Below, one piece after another: positions 23,827 through 37,600 of a stretch of DNA of 64,000 bases (position 1 is its first letter; the number at the start of each line of letters is the position of its first letter). Both the position numbers and the translations under genes were made by a program. The notes beneath the pieces were generated by a model, which saw only the letters and a list, made by a program, of their open reading frames with translations, did no database searches and was not told the origin of the DNA. Source of the stretch: Paramacrobiotus metropolitanus (Eukaryota; Tardigrada; Eutardigrada; Parachela; Macrobiotidae); NCBI RefSeq assembly GCF_019649055.1, contig NW_026570283.1, positions 62,001 to 126,000 on the forward strand. Direction: 5' to 3'.

Positions 23827-24782
23827 TAAAAGATCAATTAATGGGTTTAATGGGCGGCATAAGTGGGCAGTGTGGTTGTAAAATTAGAAATATGTAAAAG
23901 TATTTGACATTATTTAATAGCGTCTGCAAGACTGCAACTACACAGCGATACGCTGTACATGGAGCCTTCGTAAATGGAGCGGAAGAAATGCGTTGCGATA
24001 GGGTATGCTAAAGTAAGTGATACTCTGATAGCCGCAGATGTTTTCAGTTTTGTCATAAAGAACCAGTTTTTAAAATTGTATACCGCTCGAAGCGGTATAA
24101 ATTACTACAACACAGTACGTACAATCACTGTTAATCACTTCTTCGACGGCGATTATACCAAATGCAGGACATAGTCAACACGACAGATTTCCAGCTGAGC
24201 GCACGCATGCACCTGTATAGGTACTATACGGTAGGTGGTGCAATCGTGTAAACAAATATAGTATATAAAACGAAAACAACTTGATTAGCTTGAAGAAAGC
24301 AAGTAGTACTGGGTAGTGCTTGCAAGTGCAGACTACCCCGAGTAAAACAGTTTGTAAAAAATACGTTAGCTAAACGTTAGTTAAAGGCCAAAATTCGAAC
24401 GGGTACGGTGTGCAAAAATAAGCACAAAATGCGTTTATTACGTACCCATTAATTTTCAATTTGCAAATTATGGGAAGAGAGTATTTTCAGTCACAGACAC
24501 AGGGTCATCTTACATATTTTGTGCAACTATTTATTGCCGAAAATATATAGACTATACATAAACGAGTCACATAATTATTATAATGTGCTTATTGTCTCTT
24601 GGACTATTTTATGAGAAATCGTTATATCACATTTCATAGAAATGCCTGGACAACAGGAGCATTTCCAAGCGGTTGAGACAAAAAGTTGATTAAATCTGAT
24701 TAAGTAGTGCTAACAATAAAGTACAGTATGCAACAATAATCAAGTACAAATTTTGTACGTTCAGGGGTATTCACACTGCGCA
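23827..24782. other. Intergenic, nothing recognised
   Basis: Between the start of galactosyltransferase C and the 3' end of the TRPA-like gene. No recognisable coding or repeat structure. Confidence 0.4.
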
Positions 24783-27700
24783 TTACAGAAAACTTTCCAA
24801 GTTCTCTGAGGACAATTTCTTGTTCATCTCGTTGACACAGACAGGCGGATTGGGGGATATGTAGAAGCTGGTATTGCTGGGAACGGAGGCAGTGTCGTCG
24901 CTTGATTCCTTCGGATTCGTCGTCGGGTTGTCGCGATCGGATGGATGCGTCATGCTGTTAGCACACTGCGCACGGGTGACAGTCTCCAGCAGATTTGATA
25001 GAACATGCTGTTGCCGGTCGATTACGTCACATAATCGCGTTACCCTATAAAGAGGTGCACCAAACATTATTTATTCGACCAAAGGAACACACTACCCATT
25101 CTCAAAATATTTTGAGAAAATCGTACTCGTTTTTCAGCTTTTTGAATTCTACTTTCTGGAGCTTCCCAGTAAAATCTTCGTCAATTTCATCGATTGTGCC
25201 AACAATGACTTGACGTTTAGTTCCTCCAGCAAGGGCGCGTGTGATCTAGGAATAGGTCATGGTTTAACGGTTTCATCATTAAAGTGGCATTTTAAGATGA
25301 ATGCTCGGCTATATTGCTGTACCTGCTCCCACCACGAAACGCCGAGATTCGGATAAAACCTGTATGTCTGAAGGTGCTTGCGGAAGAACAATTCATATTT
25401 GTCGGGCAGCAAGCGTTCGATGAGCAAGTGGAGATCGATTTGGTTCTGAAGGCGCAGGCAGCTGGCATTGGACAATGTGGCGCTGATGTCACCGACGGCC
25501 AAACCGGTCTAGATACCACATAACAAATTCAGGTTGTATTCCCCTAAGCCACTTCTCTTTTAGCTATTGTTTCACATGCAACAGTTTGCAATGAGATGGC
25601 TCAGATGATGACCGCTTTTTTAGCAGATGCGAACGCTTTTTGAGTTGGGAAATTACTGAATACAATAAAAAACCAACCAATAAGTTTTGAAGCAGGATGG
25701 GCATCATGAGGAAAAACACCACCAAAACGACGAAGGTCATGGCAGGAAATGGTAACTTTCCCATCAGCATTGGTTGAATATAATTTTGTATGGTATCCAC
25801 ATCGCCGATGGTCATGGCGCCGATGCGAAGAGCGGATGTGTACAACGTTATATGAGACGTCAGCAAATTTTTGGCTTGCAGGTCATCGTCTTGCTGCAAT
25901 TAACAAACTTCCATTTTCTAATTATCAGGTCAGACCGTATTAAAGTTGAGCTTATCAATATTTCATAGTATACCTGGACGTCGTAGAACTGCGAACTATT
26001 GGGAAATATCAGCACGGGCATCAGTTCAAAGAAGGTGACGGTGAAAGCAGCAGTCAGAATGAAGAAGAAGAGCGAGACCAGCATCAGTGTTTTGAGCACA
26101 GCAAAAAACATAACTGCATAGATTCCCACTCCACCGTACGGTTGGAAATAGCGGAGGAGATTGAACCACGCCAAGAATATGGTTAAGGAGCCAACTGGCC
26201 ACGGTGTAATGTCGTGAACCTTGTCGGGATCGCATTGCATGAGATACAGCGTGATGTATGCGATACAGCACGAGCACATGGACAATTCCAGATAATTGAC
26301 GATGTCCAGAAAATAGCGGTATCCCTGAAGTAAAGTGGTACAATGGTCGGATCGCATTTGTAATACTATATAACTGTACAGTCCACTGTAATACTATACT
26401 TCAAGGAAATACACTTCTACATAAAATATAACGCTACATAGTTCTTCAAGCCAATATAGTTCTACAAAGAATACATAAATATTTTATTAGATTTCCTTAT
26501 TTTCTAGCGCTGGTTGCCTGCACAGGCACATATTATGTTGATTGTACCAACTTGTACGTGAACTTCGACGTACCTTGGTGAAGAACTCCATAGACTCTTT
26601 AATGAGCAGCATACTCAAGAACACCAAAATAAATGCCACGCAGGCGTAATCCTTGAAGTGGTCAATCTTTCCAAAGTAACGTCCGTTTATTGTCCCGTTG
26701 AGCAATCGGGAAAAGCCAGCCTTAGGTACCAAATCGGGTTTGTACATCAGCATATTGTCATAGGACTGTCGTATCAAATGAGGGATAAGATCAACGAAGA
26801 CGCCTTGTACCACCATGTACGTTAACAATGACAGGAAAACACAATACATAATCGTGAATGATGTATGGAAGTACATTCCGTACATTTTCCTGCAAAGCGG
26901 AGCCTTTTATTGTAACTGGTTTTGTATCTTTCGTTCAAAGCTTACCATTTTTGTTCCAGTAAAGCACGTGTGAGGGGATGAGTGATAAGAACAGATCGGT
27001 TCAGTCGGGAGATTTCCTGATCAGCAAAACCAGCGCATGTTACTTTTATATTTCACTGCATTCGCCATAATAAATGGCTTCTATGCTTACTTTCAGCAGT
27101 TTTGGAGGTTCATGATGCCGCTTTCCCAACTTTTGTATTTCTATACCTTCCAACACACTGAAGTCGTACGTAATCTGAAACCGAGGATTCCGTGAATTGA
27201 AAAAAATTTCTACTGTTGTTTGCTTCGATAAAAACCCTTTTCTTACATGAAACTCGCAGTCCAAGGCAGACTCTGCTACAGATGGCTGAATACATCGGTC
27301 CAAAACGATCTGCGAATCGAAACGCGAAGTTAACTTTATAGATCTGTAAAAGGTCAACGAGATGTAGGGTTGCCGCATCGCGAACCTTCATTAGATGGGG
27401 CGCATGTCGCACTAATCCCAGTGACACCGAGCCGTAGACAAATGACGGCGTCGTGAGAAACGTGTGCCATCTGACGTCATTGATGAAGGCGGCCGTCACA
27501 CAATGCTGTTTTTCAGCAATGCTCAGGTCCAAAGGTGTCCGTCCTTTGCGGTTAACGGTTAGTATGGCGCCGTGCGCCAACAGGCAGGATGTTGTACTGG
27601 GATGATTTTTCAGTGAGGCTAAATGGAGCGCCGTATCCTGCAGACATTTTACCGTTTAAGAAATTGTTTTGATATAATATTTATTTTACGTTCACAAGTT

Positions 27701-30411
27701 TTTTTCAAATTGACATGTATTCCTGTGCGTGAAACCCGGGAAATTTTTTTGCTAAAATACAAGGACTTACACCTTCCACGTCGGCGTAATCGATGATCTT
27801 GGGATACTGACGTAAAATAGTTGCGCAGACATCTACAAGCAACATAAATTATATATAAGTGCGTGCCGGTACAGCAACGTCATCGAAATCGGATTTTTGA
27901 TTAAATAATCACTGATCCTGTGAGCGCTCACCAGTATATCCTTGTGCTGCGGCTTTGTGGAGAGGCGTTTGACCATTGCTCTCACGAAAAATTAAAGCAC
28001 CTTTCGATAGCAGCAGCTGTACCACTTCATGACTGCCGTTGTTTGCAGCGTAGCAAATCGGTGTTAAACCTAAAACAACCAAGTGGACAGAATCGCGTGG
28101 AATTATACGACAGCATTTATAACTATACCGGTAAATGGCGGTAATCATTCGAGCTTACCGTCCTTATCAAGATCGTTGATCATAACACTGACATCTTCCC
28201 GTTCGAACAACTTTTTAATCAGTGTACATGAACCGCATTCCGCCGCGAAATGTAGGATAGTCTTCAGGGCATGCGTTTTGATATACACATCCGCTCCCAT
28301 TTTAACCAGCCTTTCGAAGGCTTCCACGTTACCGTAAATAGCGGCGTAATGCAGCGCTGTGCAGCCAAAATTGTCCGGCATATCGATGGCTTCTCTAAGG
28401 TCAGCTCTCTATTTCACAAACCCGAGTATTCAGCATACGTAAGCACATTTGACACTGTGTTCGCAAAATTAATATCGTACAAATTCCTCATTGAACGTAT
28501 CGGCTTGGGCCGGGAGCGTCCCGAATATGGCGGACGCATGTAGACTAGTTCGTCCATTTGGATCCGGAAGGAAGGGATTGGCTCCGTGCTCCACTAAAGC
28601 GCGCAGTGCCGCCCAGGCTTCTGTGGACGAAGCTAAGGTCACGGCAGTTCGACCTTGAGAGTCAGTTGCATTGGGATCCGCACCCTATTATTTGTACAAC
28701 TGCAATGCAGGGATATTTCGTATGACTAATGCCGCTTCAACAAAATTACATTTTTTATAAGGAACTTGATCATGACGGAAGAGTTGATGAGGGCCGCACG
28801 ATGGATGACCTTTAAGCCTTCGTCGTCACCCATTGCCAGCGCTCTGAGAAAAGCTTCGGGTTGTTTTTCTTTCATAATCTCCATTACAGTGAGAAGGCCC
28901 TGATAGCAGGCTAAATGTACGGGAGTTGCCTGAAAGCTCTGTTAAAAAAAGAATAGAAATTTTGATATCATAGATATTGTAAATTCGTATTGGTTATGAC
29001 AGTGCCTCTCACTGACCGTTGTTTGTGGCTTGTCAACCGGTGCATTATGCTCCAATAACTGCGCAATGCACTTGAAACGCCGACACTGCACGGCCCAGTG
29101 CAACGGCGTGGAGCCTTCGGTGTCGCGGAATTCCACCAACGCCTGAAGATCACATCCGCTCGAGGCGGGAAATTCGGACAGGAAGTACTGGAGGACATTC
29201 TCGCTACCGTCGGCGGCGGCCACATGCACGGCATTTAGCTCGTGAAAGCAGCGGCGGCGTACGCGCAGATCGGCGCCGCACTTGAGAAGAATCTTAACTG
29301 CCTGCAGGTTGTCGAGGGCGGAAGCCAGGTGCAGCGGTGTTTCCCCATAATCGCCACGGACGTCAACGCAGGCGCGGTACTCGGGCTGTTCCAAGAGCTT
29401 CTACACAAATTCCAGCGGTAAACAAGTATCTTGCTATGACTGCGTGCAAATGGCTGAAAGTGTTAACAATTGTCTACAACTCATCTTATTTATAACAAAT
29501 CGGTATCGTTTGTGTTATTATTATTAATTTACATTTCTGTTACCAGTATTAGAAATTAGAAATTTAGTGCAGCGGTAACTGGGCTCAGAAATTATTCAGG
29601 CATCTCAAAAAAGTAACAAGCTGTTTTACCGCCGTAATTTTTGCAATCAGTTTCTACTCTCCAGAGTATAGTATTCGAATGTACTTGTGAAGAGAGTGTT
29701 GTTATCGATACTCTGTCACTTATTGGGAAACACGGTGTCGGCAATCAGTGAAATACAAAACGCCTTTCGGCTATTTATAGGAACCAGTCTGAATCCAAAC
29801 ATTGTATCGTATGCAGTGCCATTTTTTATACAACATCAAGCAACATGCACCCTTTGTCCTAATCTAAATAATGACGAATACAAATGGATCGCTTTATGAA
29901 TAAATTTGAATACCAGAACTAGGGCTTTGACATTAATTATCTGCAAAAGTGCTGATAATCGTAATTCGGCCTGTCAAATTAGTGAGAACGGGTTGTGTTA
30001 AGTAGTGAATACAAAGTAAATACGGCTTTCGTCACACAGTAACTGGAAACGAAAACGACTGTACTATTACGAAAATATTAATGATATTTTTCAGCTACGG
30101 ATATGGAAAAATTGGTATTGTATGATTCTTACCAATAATAAAGGTATATTGCCAATCCGAATGGCGGTGTGCAAGGGAGAATCTTTGGCAAATTCGTCGC
30201 CATGTTTGGCATTAATGGCTTTGATGACCGCCACCGAGAAGCGGTTAATTGTCGGCAGGCGCATTCCAAAAGGTGACTTGATACTCCGCTTGGAGATTTT
30301 TTGCTCTGTGTCGCCTTCCGTCATTTTCCCCGCTTTCCGGCGTAAACTGTGGATAGCAGCCAGATCAAAATCTCTTACCGAATTACTGCTCAATCTATTA
30401 TCACGACCCAT
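24783..30411 (-). CDS. TRPA1-like ankyrin-repeat cation channel
   Basis: Sensory cation channel of the TRPA class. Minus-strand exons: 30411-30133, 29400-29017, 28938-28750, 28684-about 28490, about 28394-28159, 28069-27932, 27832-27771, 27637-27386, 27309-27091, 27016-26946, 26889-26574, 26324-25974, 25893-25678, 25508-25323, 25245-25127, 25044-24783; roughly 1160 residues. Exons 1-8 encode a long ankyrin array (for example GETPLHLASA, GCTALHYAAIYG, GQTPLHKAAAQG). VLDRCI starts the pre-S1 linker. S1-S4 are in exons 11-12 and S5 at the end of exon 12. The pore (ALRIGAMTIGDVDT) and S6 are in exons 13-14, ending NLL/TGLAVGDI, a TRPA1 hallmark. A short coiled coil follows. Only the exon 4/5 junction is unresolved. 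Family members sense heat or electrophilic irritants; the stimulus here is unknown. Confidence 0.93.
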
Positions 30412-33400
30412 GTTGTGCTGAAGTGTTTTGTAGTGTAGTATAATAATTAAGCGAAAAGAATTGCTCGGTAACTTATATGGTAAACATTATTGCACGCGAC
30501 AGTTCACCGAGTTCCTTAGATAAATGAGATTAATTCTGATTTCAGTGAAAACACATGTACGCGATCGGATGGAATGTCGCAGTGGATGTGGGTTTGGAAT
30601 TTCGTTAACTGCTCGCTTGTAGTTTCAAACTGCATATCGCCTGCAGGCGGTGAACGGCTTACCAGTTTTTTCGCGTTAGTACAAAGTGATTGCAGTGTTT
30701 TAAGAAAATCTCACTCGCCATGTTACTAACATATATTTCAGCGGTTAAATCAGTCATCGATGTGCCATGTAAAAACCTTGTACTAATCCGATTGTGCAGT
30801 TCCAACCGGGTATGTTTTCCTTGAAATGCGCCCAAATGTGACCGACGTGACGTCACTTTGTTTTGCCGTAACCAAATCAAATTATCTGCTGTTTAAGTTT
30901 ATCATATTTGTATATGCGCACCGTAAAATACTGCTTCGCTGAACTAATTTTTGCATCGAATAAAGAGCGATCAAATCGTTTCCCAAACACTTGTGAACCG
31001 AGCATGAACCATTTAAATAATTAAATCTTATCGCAGTTAAAGTTTCATTTTACCGCATTCTGTGGCTAAAACTATTTTCTCGCTACTTTAGGTATATACA
31101 CAGGGTGCATCAACAATAAACTGTATTTGTTTCTTTCTCACGATTACTGATACTGCAGTATACGTATACATACAGTAATCGCCATAATAAAATTAGAACA
31201 GTCGCGCGCATGCCATAAGTGTGCCGCTAGTGTACAATCCGACCGGCAGTCACTGGTGTCAAACACTTGCAACCGGAAGCAGCACCCACAAATCCACAAC
31301 TATGACGCTCAATCACCCAAATACCATTACAAACGCGTCAGTAACAGTAACAGTGCATGTTGATAAGTGTGATGTTATCCGTGTTAGGTGTTGTGCATGA
31401 TATCTGCATGATAAAGCAAGGTAGTAATTATGCCGCCAAAAAGGGTTTATTGTTGTTATGGCGCAGATCAGCCGTGTTAGAGGTACTACGAAAAATGGGA
31501 ACCGCAATATCAAACTATCAAGTCAATGGCCACGAAATTAATCATACGATATCCAAAGTTTTATGAAAAATTTGAAAGGTCAAGGGTATAAAATTCACAG
31601 CATTGCCTTTGACTTGCTTAATGAATTATACAATACACATTCTTGATAATAAGATTGTTTGTGATGTCAATTGGAAGGAACTGCTGTTTAATACGACGAA
31701 TTTTTGGGATACGGGTTTTGAATTTTTCCGGTCGCATTAGTAGAAGTGGGTGATTGTGAAAACCAATACGTACTTTGAAATATACTTGCTCTTTACTTTC
31801 AACTGTGACCGCGTATTAAATAATAACTCGACTTTTCAGCCGTGATATGCGCGTACATCGTATGTCATCGTCAAGTGAAGATACGGAAGCTAGCCATCTA
31901 CATGTATCTGTACATGTATTACGAGCACACCGATTGCCTGTTTATTTTCTCTGGTGTTAAACTTCCGAAAGCATTTTTCAGAGCAATGACTTTGATATTA
32001 TAGGGAAAAATAATAACAGTGTTCTTGATGTTTATAACGATCTTTTTCGCGTTTGTAGTCCTGCAATCAAAGAATTACAGCTTACTGAAAGGGTGGCATT
32101 CTTATCTTTGCATTCGCTATACTCGTACGGATCCTGTTGTTACAATTTTCGAAGCGCTGTTATTATCAGAGTAAAAATTAATATGTAAAATCATTGCTAA
32201 GTTCATGGCAGCTCGAATTTTCGTATCATTAAAGCCTATGTTGCGCATTCTGCAATTAGATCTGATTTATGACGACTTTCGTAGAATTTTGTTTAATTAG
32301 CGCTTTGAGGGGATTGGAAACATTGTAATATTGGATATTATGAATCTATAATGTAAACATGTGCAATAATGTAATATAACGTGCGATAATGGACAATGGT
32401 TATACGTGAGGTAGGCTTAGGTAACTATAATTATTCTTTCACCACGCCACAATGATGTACGAATACTTCATTTTGGCTAACGAAAATTATTTAGGAATTT
32501 GTACATCATTTCTGGCAGAATTGTGTGCCGAAAACCTTAGTTGTATTATCGACTTAAGGCTTTTAAAACTGGGTGGTCATATACACAGATGACCATCCTG
32601 TGCGTACAAGTACATCTATGCGCCTTTTGTATATATTCGTAGAGAAATTTAACGATTACCAATCTCTGGAACCGATAAGAAGCTCTAGTAAAGATGGCTT
32701 CCGGTAAGCCAAGCTACATACGGTATGGTAGTATCTTATACTCAAAATTTTTATAATTATGATGTTATGATCTTTATACTTACCCGTAAGCTAAAGAAGG
32801 CAAAAGAAATACACAGGGGTTATATATATTCGTACATTACTGTACAGTAATACTGTAGGAAGTATTGTAATACGTACAATGTAATAACTCTCTACAATGC
32901 CGTGAGTATCCTGCGCTATTGCAGTTTTGTATTTCAAATTCCCACTTACTTCGAAGAGGGCTCTCCAAGGTTCAGGACATTGGTATTTACCGACAAAATT
33001 AGCAATAAATAGCGAACATTCGAACATGCAGATAGATCTTCTGATCAGCATCAGTTACCATTTTACACATTTCTATTATACGTCACAACAGACGTTTCAG
33101 TGTGTACAACATAATCAGAACTTCCGTACCAAAATGAAAATTATATCCATATATCACAATGTTTCACACGCGCATCAGCAGTTGTTAATTATTATAGTAA
33201 CTTCAAGGTCTTCATATTAGCCAAAAAAATTGATCGTGTTCTTACACTCTGCAAATATGCGTCCGCTTAGCAAAAGTTTTTAGTTTTACTACAGTTCCCT
33301 GTAATACTCGTGCTATGATGGTAAATTCGATGAAAAACTGTTTAAAAGTAAACATTTTTGGATGGCCTTAGGCATAGTATTGGCCTCATAAACGTATATT

Positions 33401-34695
33401 ATGTGAATGCTTGTGAACAATTGTCGGATAAATGGAAAAGTAAAAGAACTTCAAGCGTCAGTAATCTGAACCATTGCGCACAGGTATGTTTTGTACGTCA
33501 AGCGATTATTTTCGGGGGTGCAATAAGCAACGTAAATGGTTTATTATTTTTGAAACGTTTTTGCAGCAAAATATTATACAACCAATAAAACCATATGTTG
33601 GGTTCGAAGTTACGAACACCGGTAGGAATAATAATTATTATTATCAAGTTGAGAGGATCACTTGGCGAAATCGGACTGCACTATGCAGATAATTCTCCAT
33701 AATTCTGTGAAAAGCAATTCATAACAGACCATTATCTAAATAATTTTGATTTAAAACCCTTAGATTAAACTTTAAAAAAAAACATTTATTTTTATTTTAA
33801 AACATGAAGAGCTAAACAACTTATGCCGAAAGTTGAGTCGTATTCATTTTGCACTAGCACTGTCATGACCGTATGGGCTGCAACGCTAGCACATTGTATA
33901 CAGACTTTTAAAAAGGATACTTCTATACTTCTAGCAAATTGATCGTGAATTATACCAGTATGCTCTGTATATACAGACTGGTGGTTTGAAAAAATAATTT
34001 CCCTTGTCTCTCTGCTTGTTTTTCCGTTTTTTGTTCGTCTTACATTCGAGAAACGTAAAGTGTTATATAAAGTTTGCAGTCGCCGAGATAATTCCAACGT
34101 TATCCCCAGCACGTACGACGTGACTTAGCGATAAAAAATTAAATTTCCTTACATGCTGTCTTTATATCACGATTTGTTTACCTTGTTACCACACCGCGAC
34201 TCACCGGCTCGGTACAAGTCACTAGGTAGTAGGTACGTATGGCGTTTTAGGAACATTCACCGTGTTTGACTACAGCACCTACAGCTTAATCACTCTCATC
34301 AATCCATTATCAAATCCAAAGCATCATCGAAGGGTTTTTTATTATCTGCAATTGACCAATATCAGACACCTACCGGCACATCATCGCCGTATAATTTCGG
34401 TGAATCAGCTGGTTGAATAAAAAGCATAATAACAAAAGAAACGCCAACTACCACCTCTTGACAGAGGTTTCTCACAGCGAAGATTGTTGATCCACACGAT
34501 TATCCTCCATCCTTCATAGTAGTCATGCGTATATCTATATGCTGTATAACTTATACACGACTTTTATTGGCCATTGGCTGACACGTAACTTCCGGTAGTT
34601 TAGCCATGCTTCGTCGGGTTTTCAGTCGGAAAGTTGCTAATTTTCGGTCAGGTTTGGCCATAGTAGAACTCCCGGACTGCCTACCAGTCTGATTC
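30412..34695. other. 4.3-kb intergenic region
   Basis: AT-rich DNA between the divergent TRPA-like (minus) and M13 peptidase (plus) genes. Open frames such as 33358-33588 and 34112-33792 look random in composition. I see no RNA gene, LTR or clear transposon ends. Confidence 0.4.
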
Positions 34696-37600
34696 ATGTG
34701 TATGGTCGAAAACACAATATACGCCAAGAAAATGTTATTGTTTTCCTTTAAATTTTTATTGATTGCTGTTGTTAGACAGTGTGTTTGCAAACAGAATTTT
34801 GAGGATGCCGGTGGTTATTCCGGGTCTTTAATAGGAAAAGCCTGGAAAGTAACATCCAAACATGGGCAAGGATACAGTACTAATATCTGCAGTACGCCCC
34901 AGTGTCAGATTACCGGTTAGTGTGTTGTTGATCTGTGGATTAACATGGCTTTGATTGTTGGAATTGCATTAGTTTTTATCCGCAAGTCAACAATTTTGCA
35001 GGTGATTCGATGCTTAGTTCGGTTAATTTTTCCATCGATCCCTGCCAAGATTTCTACCAGTTCGCTTGTGGCAACTGGATAGCCAAGCGTCCATTATTCC
35101 CGGCTGAAAACTACCGTTCTGTTTCGGGAGATCTACAAACCTTAGTGCAATATCAACTCCGAGGTAACAACTTCCGTTAAGTAGTAAATTAAAAAAACTT
35201 ATAGAAGTATTCCAGTTCCAGGCGCGCTAGAAATATCGTATGCCATAAATTTGAGGATACTTTTAATTAAGATTTTGTACAACCTTAGAATTTTGCTTGT
35301 AGTCATAATCCGCGTTTTGTCTATAGATGTTCTGTCAGCAAAAACCGCATCCCGGCTTGGCTCCGCCCAAAAGAAAGCAAAACAGTTTTACGCCCAATGC
35401 ATGGATGAAGGTGTGTTGACAAAACACGCAACCGAGCCACACGCAGTTCTTGTTTACGGTGAACGCTTCGCAGGTTTAGCGGAACGACAAGGAACCGCTT
35501 CATTAACCACATTATTATGCCGTATCCTGGGCGGTTGGCCATTGATTACGGCTAATTGGTCTGCTGCTAGCTTTGATTTCTTAACCGCGACCACGGAACT
35601 AAGTCATTGCGGAGTGGGTGACCTCTTGCTGGATATGGCGGTCGCCCATGACCCCATTAATTCTACAAAGAACGCCATCTTCTTGTCGCCCGCTACGGGT
35701 TTTGGTAAAGATTTCCTGCATATCGCTAATGGACAGCGATACATTCGCATGTATCCTAATCTGATTAAGAATGTCGCTCTGTTTCTGCGTTTTGGCAATG
35801 CGCCACCGAAATTTTCCATGGAGAATCTGGACTATCTGCTACGCTTGGAGGAAGATATTCACGAGCTCCATGCGTTGCATTTATTTTTGACCAACGTCAC
35901 CGCCGCCGCGGCCGAGTACTACGCGACCCAGCCGCTTAGCGTCGTTCCCATGAATGTCTCAGAGTTTCGGTCCACGTATTTTTTTCGCTCCAACTTTGCA
36001 TCCAACTTGATTAGTTATATGCAAATGTTGTTTCACCGTTCGTTAACAAATTCAGGGCTTAATTCCTCTAAAAATTTCGTTGTCGCAAATAGTACAAACG
36101 TGTACGTAGCGGCGCCATTAATCATGGAGGCTATTGACGGAAAACTAGCTCAGCTGGAAAACAGCAATAAGGGAAGACGTTTATTGGCGAATTATCTTGG
36201 TTGGCAGATGATTGCTTCGTATAGCGCCACGCTTCCAAAAACGGTAGGACAATATTTTCAGGACCAACGACAAATTGTTGCCGGTGTGACAGAAGGCTTA
36301 CCGAAATGGATGGATTGCATTAAAACAGTCCGTACTGTCCTGCCGGCTGCGGTGGGTGCGCTGTACGTGCAGAAGTATGCGAAATTGCATCCTACCGCAA
36401 AATCTCAGGTACTTGTATCCAAAGCTTCGGCTTCGTAATTTGTAATCGATGACTGCTAAACATCATTAGAAAAACATAATGCGTCTCTTTGCGTAATCAA
36501 CTAAAGTAAGTCGTCTTTACTGAAATTCTAATTTGAGTCAATACAATAATTATGCATGGTGCATCACCTTTGCTTCTACGTATATTGAAGCTGCATGTTA
36601 TTTTGCAGGTCAAGCAAATGATTTACAATCTTCGGCAAGAATTCCGCAGCATGTTATCGAAAACCCAGTGGATGGACAAAGCGACACGATTCCAGGCGTT
36701 GACTAAGTTGAAAGATATGCTGGAATATGACCTTTACGAAGAGCATCTTTCAGGGAACAGTAACGTGGTCGATAAGCTTTATTTCCAGGTTGGTGGTTGC
36801 GGTGTATACAGCTTTACTATTACTGAATGGCACTTTGTTATATATGCACAGTATTTGCGATTTGCAAACTTTTTGCAGTTTGATATGAAAGAGAGTTTAT
36901 TCGACACAACAGTTAGCTGGGCAAGGGTGAACACGGACAGGAATCTTGCAAAAATTGCAACCGAAAACAAACGAGACGACGGTTTCCTTACCATGGATGC
37001 TTCAGCTACAAATGGGTTTTATAATCCATCAGGAAATTATTTAGGTAGTTGCCTACTTCGGTGGTCTCCACACTTTTCAAAACTTTTGGCTTGTCTCACC
37101 GTCAGTTAATGCCACCAGGTGCCAATCGCGCTGTTTCATTATTCGGGAGTCGGGACTCGGGACTAGGCCTAATATAAATAAGGCCTTGTCCCGAATTCGA
37201 AGCGAATGTCGTTGCGATACAGCAACTCCACCGGCCAGGTGCTTATGGCGGGCACCCGCCTTGGCGGGCGCATTAAGGCGGGTTTCAATATCAGTGGCGG
37301 GCACCGCTTAATTGCACATTGCACTGAGGCATCAAGTGCGCTGCACTTGCCTAATCGGTAGTGCACTTCTACTTTGCCACGAGCCTTTTTAATTTGAAAA
37401 GCTTTTGTGTATTCGCCTTTTTGTTTTTCGTGACTGAACTCGTTCTTTTAAAACTGTAAGTCAAAAAAACGAACGTTTTGTAGTCTTTCTGTTTGTTTTA
37501 ACTGTCCTGCATGTAGGAAGCAGGTTCAATCACGTGACCACCTAAAAACAGAAAAGGATGTAAAGCTATATGATGTGGGTCGCTTTGACACCTTCAGAAT

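Noticed and set aside
27344-27385. 42-base intron alternative in the TRPA gene, continuing IYKVNFAF
   Set aside because: It keeps a frame, but the longer intron to 27309 gives HLMK/IVLDRCI, which matches the TRPA1 linker and leads into the long open frame that follows.
33792-34112. 106-codon minus-strand frame
   Set aside because: No domain, no splice partners, composition like random translation of non-coding DNA.
35222-35270. Possible extra exon of the M13 gene after CAG at 35219-35221
   Set aside because: Using it breaks the phase with exon 35327-36408, whereas skipping it gives a clean M13 alignment (YQLRDVLSAK).
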